Positions 25,417 through 32,850 of a stretch of 64,000 nucleotides of DNA are shown piece after piece. Below the pieces are notes generated by a model. The model saw nothing but the letters and a program-made list of their open reading frames with translations, searched no databases and was not told where the DNA came from. The first letter of the stretch is position 1; every line of letters starts with the position of its first letter. Origin of the DNA: Flavonifractor sp. An112 (lineage in GTDB: Bacteria; Bacillota; Clostridia; Oscillospirales; Oscillospiraceae); contig NZ_NFLU01000008.1 of assembly GCF_002161085.1 (NCBI RefSeq), forward strand, positions 1-64,000. The letters run 5' to 3'. The position numbers and the translations under genes were made by a program.

Positions 25417-28400
25417 ATGAAGAAACGATTGTTGGCAATATGTTTGGCTCTGTGCATGATTGTTGGGCTGCTGCCAACGACAGCGATAGCTGCGCCTGAG
25501 GGAGACGGAACAGGCCTTACAGCGGATGATCCCATGGTGGTGCCGGAGGAAGCGCTCACTATTTCGGGAACTATTTTGGAAGAAATTTCACAAGAGTGGC
25601 TGAATACCAACAAACCCCAAGATGGGAGTACTCTTTATCTGAAATTAGAGGTATCCGACTCCATCACTGAACTTGGCGATGGTTATGGAGGTTTTCGTCT
25701 TGGAAGCGGATATAGCTTGCAGATGGATTTTTCCAATGCTACTAGCCTTAAGAAAATTAACAGTCAAGCTTTTATGCGCGCTACAGCTCTGCAGGGCGTA
25801 CTGGATTTGTCCAATACCAAGGTTGAGACCATCGAAAAGAGCGCCTTCAGCGGCTGTACCGGCCTGACTGGCGTGATCCTGCCTCAGACCCTCGAGGTGC
25901 TGGGCACGAGTAACGGCAGTTCTGGTTCTGTGTTCAACGGTTGTACAGGCCTGGAGTTTGTGCGTACCGCGGGCGGCAGTGAGACCGCCGATTTTGAGCT
26001 GCCCTCCGGGCTAAAGGTAATCGGGAAGCAGACGTTTAAAAGTGCATTCACCCCTTCAGCATCCATTGTAGGAAGCATTCCTGCCTCCGTTGATATTGTA
26101 GGAAGTGAGGCTTTCTATTCCTCTGCTTTTTCCCAGCTTACATTGGAGCGCGAGGTAAAGGATGGTAGCTTTACGGGCTATGCTTCAAATGCTTTTAAAT
26201 ATGGAAATAACGGACTGCTAATATATAAGAATGCTGAGGCAGCCACTCATGACAGCAGTTTTTCCAGCGGTTTTAACTATGCCAAGGAAGCTTTTCCGGT
26301 TACATTGCATTTTATTGACGCAGACGGAATTGAGATACGCACTGCCCAAAAGTTGTTTAATGTCTCTATCGCATATGAGCTGGATGTGGCTAGCGGGCGA
26401 TGGAATAAAACCGCCGGATATGTATTGCCGGATGCCGGTTCTGCTGCTATACCAGGATATGACAACGGTTGGCAGATCGAAGGCAGCAGCAAGCTATTAA
26501 CATCGACCTCTAATGTGGTAGGTACCATTAAAGATGATCTGAACGTCACGGTCACGGGAAGCACTGTGCTTTCTAAGCCCACCGTGGAATACATGGTAAA
26601 TGGCGGTGTGGTTAAGGACGCCGGCTCTGGTGTACCGGACCTCACCGTCACTGTGGACCAGGAGAACCCCGGCACTGTCGGCGTACAGGTTACCCATCCC
26701 CTGGCAACTGAGGAAGCCAAAGAAAGCGGTACCTATGTCTATTTCAAATACTGCTGGTGGGATGAGAAGGACGACGGTGTGAACGGTCCCCGGAGTGAAA
26801 CCGAACCTAAGCTCTTCTCCACGGCGACAAACTCCAGCAATTACAACAGAGTATTTACAGATAACAACGAGATCCCGATCCGCAATACCTCTGATATCCG
26901 GGCGGACGGAGATTACTATCTGGTAGAGATCTTCGGCTACTATGTTGAAAACAACGGGACGGCCAAGCGGTTTTATAAATCTGGGCATAACTTTATTGCC
27001 GGTGATAATGCAACCGACAGAAGTTATGTTATGAATGTAGATGTGGAGGATATCACCCCCATCACCATCACCCCCGCGGACATCACTATTTACACCGGCG
27101 GCGAGGGCTATACCGGTGTGGTGGACGGCGAAGGTCAAACGACAACAACTGCCAATGGTATGCCGGAGCCAGGATATTTTATCACCCTGCCCGATTGGAT
27201 GAACGAGGAGTTGGGTGGCTATGCCAATGCAGAAAATCTGTCGGATAAGCTTGTGCTGACCTATGACGATGGGAACGGCGACAAAAAAGAATGGAATCTT
27301 AGCCTATACGGCACAACTGCCCATAGTACGGATGTGGCAGGCGTCGAGGCCGCTCGCTACATCTACCGCATTGTGCCCGGCGAGGGGACTGGGAACATTC
27401 CTGTTCGCCTGAAGTTGACCGATCAGATCACAGATGAAATAATTACCAGCGATCAGTTTACGCCCAACAGCAATGAGCAGTACAAGGCGTATGATATGAG
27501 TATCTACACAGATGAAGTAACAGCTGACAAGGTCACTGCAAAGATTACGATCAACGGCCAAACATATACCTGTAAAGTTGAAGGAACAGAAGGCCAACTA
27601 GTGATCCGCGGCCTGACGAGCGAGAATATTACGACAGATATTGTCGCCGCGGAAAGCGGGTTGAACTCCTCCAATATTTCTGCCGTACTGCCGAAAGGCG
27701 GCGTTACCTACTACATCAACGGCAGCAATGTGGAGCTGTCCGATACCGACGGCGTAAAGCTGTTGGTGGATGAGGTCCTGGATGACGGTGTGCTGAAGGC
27801 ATATATCCAGGAAAACATGACCGGGAAGATCCCTGCCGGAGACTATGTCTACAAGCAGCAGTACCTGGACCTGGTGGACACCAAGAACGGCAACGCATAC
27901 CTGAGCCTGGGTGAAAATGAGAAGCTCAGCATTTACTGGCCGGTTCCCGACGACTTCGACACCAGCAAAGACTTCTACGTGGTGCATTTTGATGCGCTGG
28001 ATCGTAATTATAATAATCTGGGCGATGAGCTTAGCAAGAACGGTCCGGATGTGCTGGATGCCGAGCTTGTAACAGTAAACGACAAGCAGTACATTCAGTT
28101 TGAGACTGGTTCCTTCTCTCCCTTTGTGCTTGTATATGAGCAAGAGATCATTAACTCCCACACCTACACCCTCCGCTACAACACCAATGGCGGCCAGCAG
28201 ATCCAGTCGGAATCCAAGTCCCGCTCCTGGGTGAAGGCTTACGACGAGCTGCCGGTGCCTGTCCGGGAAGGCTACATCTTCAAGGGATGGTATCTGGACA
28301 GCAGCCTGACCAATCGCGTGGAGGAGGATGTCAAGGTGAACCGTTCCTCCGTAACGCTTTATGCCAAGTGGAGCCTGGACTCCGCGGATCCGGATAACAG

Positions 28401-29049
28401 CGGTGTTTCTGACTGGCTGGAAACCGAGGAGCACAGAGCCTATTTGCAGGGCTACGGCAACGGCAACTTCGGCCCCACCGACAAGATGACCCGCGCCGAG
28501 GTGGCCCAGATGTTCTACAATCTGCTGAAGGATCAGGATGTGCCGGTCACCGTCACCTTTACCGACGTGCCTGAGGAGGCCTGGTACCGTGACGCGGTGC
28601 AGGCACTGGCCTCCCTGGGCATCGTGGAGGGAATCGGCAACGGCAAGTTTGCCCCGGAGCGCACCATCACCCGTGCGGAGTTTACCGCCATTGCCATGCG
28701 TTTCACCAACGGCGCACTGGATGGCGAGAATATCTTCTCCGATGTAAGCGAGGATGAGTGGTTCTACGAGGAAGTGGTAGGCTCCATTCAGTACGGCTGG
28801 ATCAACGGCTATACGGACGGGACCTTCCGGCCCTACAACAACATTGCCCGCTCCGAGGTGACGGCCATTACCAACCGTATGCTGGGCCGCTCCGCTGACG
28901 AGGCCTTCGTGGACAGTCATACGGACGAGCTTCGGCAGTTCCCCGATGTATCGAAGGATGTGTGGGGCTACTATGAGATCATGGAGGCCACCAACACCCA
29001 CGATTATACCAAGGACACCGACGGTGAAACCTGGGCTGACCTTGGTTGA
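25417..29049 (+). CDS. Secreted surface protein: leucine-rich (BspA-type) repeats, InlB B-repeat, three SLH domains
   Basis: 1210 residues. Signal peptide MKKRLLAICLALCMIVGLL with cleavage near AIAA; LRR_5/BspA-type repeats (about residues 85-250, e.g. AFSGCTGLTGVILP); a long beta-rich middle with no clear match; an InlB B-repeat (about 914-985, LRYNTNGGQQI and GYIFKGWYLD); and three SLH domains (about 998-1165, e.g. GYGNGNFGPTDKMTRAEVAQMFYN). SLH domains anchor proteins to secondary wall polymers. Composition of the first two thirds is clearly AT-richer than the housekeeping genes, suggesting transfer. Possible adhesin or S-layer-like protein. AAAGGAGG lies upstream of the ATG. Confidence 0.88.
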   Translation: MKKRLLAICLALCMIVGLLPTTAIAAPEGDGTGLTADDPMVVPEEALTISGTILEEISQEWLNTNKPQDGSTLYLKLEVSDSITELGDGYGGFRLGSGYSLQMDFSNATSLKKINSQAFMRATALQGVLDLSNTKVETIEKSAFSGCTGLTGVILPQTLEVLGTSNGSSGSVFNGCTGLEFVRTAGGSETADFELPSGLKVIGKQTFKSAFTPSASIVGSIPASVDIVGSEAFYSSAFSQLTLEREVKDGSFTGYASNAFKYGNNGLLIYKNAEAATHDSSFSSGFNYAKEAFPVTLHFIDADGIEIRTAQKLFNVSIAYELDVASGRWNKTAGYVLPDAGSAAIPGYDNGWQIEGSSKLLTSTSNVVGTIKDDLNVTVTGSTVLSKPTVEYMVNGGVVKDAGSGVPDLTVTVDQENPGTVGVQVTHPLATEEAKESGTYVYFKYCWWDEKDDGVNGPRSETEPKLFSTATNSSNYNRVFTDNNEIPIRNTSDIRADGDYYLVEIFGYYVENNGTAKRFYKSGHNFIAGDNATDRSYVMNVDVEDITPITITPADITIYTGGEGYTGVVDGEGQTTTTANGMPEPGYFITLPDWMNEELGGYANAENLSDKLVLTYDDGNGDKKEWNLSLYGTTAHSTDVAGVEAARYIYRIVPGEGTGNIPVRLKLTDQITDEIITSDQFTPNSNEQYKAYDMSIYTDEVTADKVTAKITINGQTYTCKVEGTEGQLVIRGLTSENITTDIVAAESGLNSSNISAVLPKGGVTYYINGSNVELSDTDGVKLLVDEVLDDGVLKAYIQENMTGKIPAGDYVYKQQYLDLVDTKNGNAYLSLGENEKLSIYWPVPDDFDTSKDFYVVHFDALDRNYNNLGDELSKNGPDVLDAELVTVNDKQYIQFETGSFSPFVLVYEQEIINSHTYTLRYNTNGGQQIQSESKSRSWVKAYDELPVPVREGYIFKGWYLDSSLTNRVEEDVKVNRSSVTLYAKWSLDSADPDNSGVSDWLETEEHRAYLQGYGNGNFGPTDKMTRAEVAQMFYNLLKDQDVPVTVTFTDVPEEAWYRDAVQALASLGIVEGIGNGKFAPERTITRAEFTAIAMRFTNGALDGENIFSDVSEDEWFYEEVVGSIQYGWINGYTDGTFRPYNNIARSEVTAITNRMLGRSADEAFVDSHTDELRQFPDVSKDVWGYYEIMEATNTHDYTKDTDGETWADLG

Positions 29050-29088
29050 GTACTTAAAGCTGCTGCATGAGCTTAGTGGCAGAAAGAG

Positions 29089-29127
29089 AGATCCCGCAGA
29101 GGTGTCAACCTCTGCGGGATCTTTTTT
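29089..29127. terminator. Terminator between convergent SLH and glycosyltransferase genes
   Basis: AGATCCCGCAGAGGT (29089-29103) pairs with ACCTCTGCGGGATCT (29108-29122), followed by TTTTT. On the minus strand the hairpin is followed by CTCTTTCT, so it may act both ways. Confidence 0.88.
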
Positions 29128-29142
29128 GGTTCAGCGCTTTGC

Positions 29143-30216
29143 TCACATTCGGCTCAGAATTTCCACGTTGCCCGCCAGCCGGGGGTCGGTAGGGGAGAGG
29201 ACCAGGGCCTTTTGCGCTTCCTCCCGAGCGGGGCCGATGCGCCCGGTGCGGAAATAGGCCTGGCACCGCAGGTCGTGGGGAAGTGGCCCCCAGGCCTCCG
29301 CCTCACAGATGTAGGTATCAGGTCGGACGGTGATGGCCAAAGCGACACCGGTAAAATACAGCACCCCGTCCCAGTTCTCCTGCTGGTAGCAAAGGGTGGC
29401 CAGATCCATCCAGGGCTCCCGCAGATGGGGGGCCTCGGCGGCGGCGCGGAAAAACCAACTTCTGGCCTGGGCGGGGTCCCCTTTCTGTATGTAGGACTTG
29501 GCAATGTACCGCATGGAGGCTGCCCGCTCATCCTTCCAGGTGGCGGTGGGCATGGACAGGTGCCGCTTGAGGGTGGCAATGCAGTCGTCCCACCGGCTAT
29601 GGAAAAAGTACTCCCGGCCCAGATAGTGGGCGTTGCGGTCGTCTTCCGGTTCCTCCTGTACCGACAGCTCCAGCAGAGGGAGATACTGGCCCCGGGATTT
29701 GGAGGGATCAGGGTGGTGATCCAGCTGCACCCCCAGCGCAGTTACCATGAGGCCGGGCTGACCGGGCCCCTCCCAGCGCAGGATCTCATGAACCGGATGG
29801 ACCCACCGATAACCGTGGCGGCGGTGGATCTTCTCGTACCAGAACACCACGCCATCGGCTCCATCGGGCCGGAAGGACCAGGTGTAGCGGTACCGGGCCT
29901 GACCTGTGCCGGGCGTCCAGGCCGACTCCAGAGCAGCCCGCCAGCCGGGATGGAACACCTCGTCCAGGTCGGTACATACGCAGATATCGGCGTCCTCATC
30001 CACCAGGTCCAGAGAGCGGTTGCGGGCAGTGTCAAACCGCCAGGGAGAAATGGTCTCCACGGTGACAACGGCTCCTCGGGCCTCCAAACGGGCCACGGTG
30101 TCGTCGGTGGAGCCGGTGTCCAGTACCACCACCTGATCGGCCTCCGACATGGAGTCCATCCAACGGTCCACAAACTGGGCCTCATTCTTGCAGATGGCAT
30201 AGACTACAATTTTCAT
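29143..30216 (-). CDS. Family 2 glycosyltransferase with C-terminal TPR-like repeats
   Basis: 357 residues. GT-A domain at the N-terminus (IVVYAICKNEAQFVDRWMDS, DTGSTDDTV, and the DxD-like CTDLDEVFHPGW), then helical TPR-like repeats (YFFHSRWDDCIATLKRHL, YIQKGDPAQARSWFFRAA). Such SgtA-like enzymes next to collagen-like genes glycosylate spore-surface collagen proteins in some Firmicutes; the adjacent upstream gene on the same strand is a collagen-like protein, making it the likely substrate (inference). GGAGAAGG precedes the ATG. A deleted copy of the same gene is at 24928-25052. Confidence 0.85.
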   Translation of the reverse strand: MKIVVYAICKNEAQFVDRWMDSMSEADQVVVLDTGSTDDTVARLEARGAVVTVETISPWRFDTARNRSLDLVDEDADICVCTDLDEVFHPGWRAALESAWTPGTGQARYRYTWSFRPDGADGVVFWYEKIHRRHGYRWVHPVHEILRWEGPGQPGLMVTALGVQLDHHPDPSKSRGQYLPLLELSVQEEPEDDRNAHYLGREYFFHSRWDDCIATLKRHLSMPTATWKDERAASMRYIAKSYIQKGDPAQARSWFFRAAAEAPHLREPWMDLATLCYQQENWDGVLYFTGVALAITVRPDTYICEAEAWGPLPHDLRCQAYFRTGRIGPAREEAQKALVLSPTDPRLAGNVEILSRM

Positions 30217-30242
30217 AAGTGCCTTCTCCTTTCACAGAAGGA

Positions 30243-30265
30243 GAGGGGGGCAGACTGCCCCCCTC
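30243..30265 (-). other. Hairpin between the collagen-like and glycosyltransferase genes
   Basis: GAGGGGGGC (30243-30251) pairs with GCCCCCCTC (30257-30265). No T-run follows on the minus strand, so it may be an attenuator or RNA stabiliser rather than a full terminator. Confidence 0.55.
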
Positions 30266-30273
30266 CCGCAGGA

Positions 30274-30918
30274 TCAGGTTTCCATCAGGCCAGCGGCCTT
30301 CAGATTCTGGATAATCTGGTTGATGGCGTTGATAGCGTCGGTCAGGCTGGCACTGGTTTGCAGGGTGGTGACCGTGGCGGCGGCGTTGGTCTCACCGGCA
30401 GGGCCGGTAGGCCCGGTCGGGCCAGTAGGACCAGTAGCGCCAGCAGTGCCCGCGGTACCGGCAGGGCCGGTGGGTCCGGTGGGACCGGTAGCGCCGGCAG
30501 TACCCGCGGTACCGGCAGGGCCGGTGGGTCCGGTGGGGCCAGTAGGACCGGTAGCGCCATCGGGGCCGGGGATACCCTGAGGTCCGGTAGGACCGGTAGC
30601 GCCGTCAGGTCCGGGAATACCCTGGGGGCCAGTGGGTCCGGTCACACCTGCCGCGCCGGTGGGTCCGGTGGGTCCGGGGGTGGCAGGTCCGGTAGGCCCG
30701 GTGGGTCCAGTAGGGCCGGTAGCACCGGCGGCGCCGGAACCGGCAGGCCCGGTAGGCCCGGTAGCACCAGTGGGACCGGTAGCCCCGGTAGGTCCGGTGG
30801 GACCAGGCACGGGGCAGGGAGGGGGACAGGGCGGCGGGCAGCAGCCTGGCGGACAGCAGCAGGCCCCACCTTCCTGTTTCCGTTTCCACTCCCGATCAGA
30901 GGGAAGATAGTGGTTCAT
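30274..30918 (-). CDS. Collagen-like protein with Gly-Pro-Thr repeats (BclA-like)
   Basis: 214 residues: a short basic head ([13 protein letters not shown]), a Cys/Pro-rich stretch ([16 protein letters not shown]), about 130 residues of Gly-X-Y triplets dominated by GPTGPT and GATGPT with one visible break (GPATPGPT), and a 35-residue C-terminal helix ([17 protein letters not shown]). Threonine-rich triplets are the glycosylation sites in BclA-type exosporium filaments. The ATG at 30918 follows AAAGGAG; the longer frame to 31035 is rejected. A CATAGGCT element upstream suggests sporulation control. Repeat number is likely to vary between strains. Confidence 0.88.
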   Translation of the reverse strand: MNHYLPSDREWKRKQEGGACCCPPGCCPPPCPPPCPVPGPTGPTGATGPTGATGPTGPAGSGAAGATGPTGPTGPTGPATPGPTGPTGAAGVTGPTGPQGIPGPDGATGPTGPQGIPGPDGATGPTGPTGPTGPAGTAGTAGATGPTGPTGPAGTAGTAGATGPTGPTGPTGPAGETNAAATVTTLQTSASLTDAINAINQIIQNLKAAGLMET

Positions 30919-30962
30919 ATTGTACTCCTTTATCCGCTTGGCTTGTGGCTGTGCCACATGAC

Positions 30963-30991
30963 AGCCTATGCGTTTGCCTGACGGGAGGTGC
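30963..30991 (-). promoter_or_regulatory. Putative sigma-K/E promoter of the collagen-like gene
   Basis: On the minus strand GCACC (30991-30987), 16 bases, then CATAGGCT (30970-30963). This resembles the Bacillus sigma-K pattern (AC, 16-17 bases, CATANNNTA) and shares its -10 with other sporulation genes in the window. Confidence 0.5.
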
Positions 30992-31028
30992 GCCGCTGGA
31001 ACGCCCAGCAAAAAAGTAGGAAAAGGGG

Positions 31029-31057
31029 TTGACAAGACTAACTGTAACTGATATAGT
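31029..31057 (+). promoter_or_regulatory. Strong sigma-A promoter of the trxA operon
   Basis: TTGACA (31029-31034), 17-base spacer, TATAGT (31052-31057). The spacer and -10 lie inside the inverted repeat at 31041-31063. Confidence 0.88.
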
Positions 31058-31092
31058 TACAGTATAGAAATGAAACAAATAAAGTTACAGTT
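31041..31092 (+). promoter_or_regulatory. Putative operator: three ACTGTAACT/AGTTACAGT half-sites
   Basis: ACTGTAACT (31041-31049) and AGTTACAGT (31055-31063) form a perfect 9-bp inverted repeat with a 5-base gap over the promoter; a third AGTTACAGT(T) is at 31083-31092, 28 bases downstream of the second. The likely binder is the Rrf2-family regulator encoded third in the operon (inference). Confidence 0.65.
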
Positions 31093-31151
31093 AAAAGCAT
31101 ATCATACAGTCAGGCGATTGCCTGCTATTCGGAACAGAAAGGACGATGGAT

Positions 31152-31466
31152 ATGACTCCCATTACCATTACCAAAGCCAATTTTGAAGAAGTAGTGCTTC
31201 ATTCCGACAAGCCGGTGCTAGTGGACTTCTGGGCCCCCTGGTGCGGCTACTGCCGCCGGATCAGCCCGGTGCTGGACCAGATCGCCCAGCAGTTTGACGG
31301 CCAGCTGGTGGTAGGCAAGATCAACATTGACGAGGAGCCGGAGCTGGAGGAGCAGTTTGAGGTGGAGGTCATTCCCACCCTGTTCCTCTTCAAGAACGGG
31401 GAGACGGGGGAGCCCATTGTGAACCCCGGTTCCAAGGCTCAGATCATCGACTGGATGGGACTGTAA
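31152..31466 (+). CDS. trxA: Thioredoxin
   Basis: 104-residue thioredoxin with the active site WCGYC (Cys31 and Cys34) rather than the usual WCGPC; a WAPWC frame, cis-proline segment VIPTLFLF and C-terminal helix are present. It reduces protein disulfides with TrxB. ATGs at 31146 and 31152 are possible; AAAGGA at 31138-31143 better fits 31152. First gene of a redox operon with trxB, an Rrf2 regulator and a CcdA-TlpA fusion. Confidence 0.9.
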   Translation: MTPITITKANFEEVVLHSDKPVLVDFWAPWCGYCRRISPVLDQIAQQFDGQLVVGKINIDEEPELEEQFEVEVIPTLFLFKNGETGEPIVNPGSKAQIIDWMGL

Positions 31467-31481
31467 AAGGAGGCGGACGGC

Positions 31482-32399
31482 ATGGCGCAGTATGAAATCC
31501 TCATCGTAGGGGGCGGCCCCGCCGGTTATGCGGCGGCCCTGTATGCCGCCCGCAGCGGCCGCAAGACAGCGGTGGTGGAGAAGCTGTCCCCCGGCGGCCA
31601 GATGGCCACCACCTCAGTGATCGACAACTACCCCGGCTTCCCCGATGGGGTGGACGGCTTCGAGCTGGGGGAGAAGATGGAGCGGCAGGCCCGGAAGTAT
31701 GGGGCGGAAACCGTATACGCCGAGGTCACCGGGGCCGACTTAACTGCTGTTCCCAAGGTGCTCCACACCAGCGAGGGGGACCTGACCGCCGACGCGGTAA
31801 TCCTGGCCACCGGAGCCTACCCCCGGGAGCTGGGCCTCGCCGGCGAGAGCGAGATGCGGGGGAGAGGGATTGCTTACTGCGCCGCCTGCGACGGAATGAT
31901 GTACCGGGGCAAGGTGGTTGCAGTAAACGGCGGTGGCAACACCGCTGTGGAGGACGCCCTCTACCTGTCCAAGCTGTGCAAGAAGGTCTATCTCATCCAC
32001 CGGCGGGACAGCCTGCGGGCTTCGGCGGTGTACCACAAGGCCCTGGAGGAGGCCGGGGTGGAAATCCTCTGGAACACCCGTGTGACAGACCTGCGCAAGG
32101 AAAAACGCCTGACAGGTATCGAGCTGGAAAATGTGGTCACCGGCGAGAAAAGCGAGCTGGCCTGCGACGGCCTCTTTGTGGCGGTGGGCCGGGTGCCCGA
32201 TACCGCCCTCTTTGCCGGACAGGTGGAGACCGATCAGGCGGGTTATCTGGTGGCAGACGAGAGCTGCCGCACCAGCGTGCCCGGTGTGTTTGCCGCCGGA
32301 GACGTGCGTACCAAGGCTCTGCGGCAGGTCATCACCGCCGCCGCCGACGGCGCCAACGCCGCCCACTGGGCGGAGGACTATCTGCTGAAACGCGTGTAA
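31482..32399 (+). CDS. trxB: Thioredoxin reductase (thioredoxin-disulfide reductase)
   Basis: 305-residue low-molecular-weight FAD/NAD(P)-disulfide oxidoreductase. N-terminal FAD motif GGGPAGYAAALYAARSG, redox-active CAAC (Cys133 and Cys136), nucleotide-binding GGGNTAVEDALYL and C-terminal GVFAAGDVRTKALRQ are present. The usual GGGDSA/GGGNSA basic patch is replaced by a HRRDSLRAS segment, consistent with NADPH use. AAAAGGAGG precedes the ATG. Confidence 0.92.
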   Translation: MAQYEILIVGGGPAGYAAALYAARSGRKTAVVEKLSPGGQMATTSVIDNYPGFPDGVDGFELGEKMERQARKYGAETVYAEVTGADLTAVPKVLHTSEGDLTADAVILATGAYPRELGLAGESEMRGRGIAYCAACDGMMYRGKVVAVNGGGNTAVEDALYLSKLCKKVYLIHRRDSLRASAVYHKALEEAGVEILWNTRVTDLRKEKRLTGIELENVVTGEKSELACDGLFVAVGRVPDTALFAGQVETDQAGYLVADESCRTSVPGVFAAGDVRTKALRQVITAAADGANAAHWAEDYLLKRV

Positions 32400-32415
32400 A
32401 GGAGAATCCCATTCC

Positions 32416-32850
32416 ATGAACGGCCTGTTCTGTGTGGCGGTCCACGCCCTGATCTATCTGGACAAGCGGGGATGTCTGCTCTCCAGCGAAGAGCTGGCGG
32501 CCAACATCTGCACCAACCCGGCCCGGGTCCGCAAGGTGATGGCCAAGCTGAAAAAGGCGGGGCTGGTGACCACCCGCACCGGCACCGATGGCGGCTATCA
32601 GCTGGTGGCTGATCCGGAGAAGGTGACCCTGGACACGGTGGCCGACGCCCTGGAGGTGCGGTTCGTGGAGCCCGCCTGGCACAGCGGCGGAGGCGTGGAC
32701 TGCGGCTGTATGGTGGCCTCCGGCATGGCCGGGGTGATGGACCACCTGTTTGACGATCTGGACCGGCGCTGCAAGGCGCGGCTGGCCCAGCTCCGCCTCT
32801 CCGACCTGGAGGGACAACTGGAATCCATACAAAAAGGAGAACCCCTATGA
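32416..32850 (+). CDS. Rrf2 family transcriptional regulator
   Basis: 144-residue Rrf2 protein: N-terminal winged helix (FCVAVHALIYLDKRG, ICTNPARVRKVMAKLKKAGLV, GGYQLVADPEKVTL), then a linker with cysteines in CGCM (about residues 96-99) and a further cysteine in the final helix. Rrf2 members sense iron-sulfur clusters, nitric oxide or thiol redox state; the cysteine spacing differs from IscR, so a thiol or metal switch is possible. Expected to control the operon from the operator at 31041-31092. The stop overlaps the next start (ATGA). Confidence 0.85.
   Translation: MNGLFCVAVHALIYLDKRGCLLSSEELAANICTNPARVRKVMAKLKKAGLVTTRTGTDGGYQLVADPEKVTLDTVADALEVRFVEPAWHSGGGVDCGCMVASGMAGVMDHLFDDLDRRCKARLAQLRLSDLEGQLESIQKGEPL

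Noticed and set aside
30320-30580. Plus-strand repeat protein opposite the collagen-like gene
   Set aside because: The Val-Gly-Pro repeats are only the complement of the Gly-Pro-Thr codons.
30380-30820. Possible CRISPR or tandem-repeat array
   Set aside because: The 9- and 18-base periodicity is explained by collagen triplet codons; there are no spacers.
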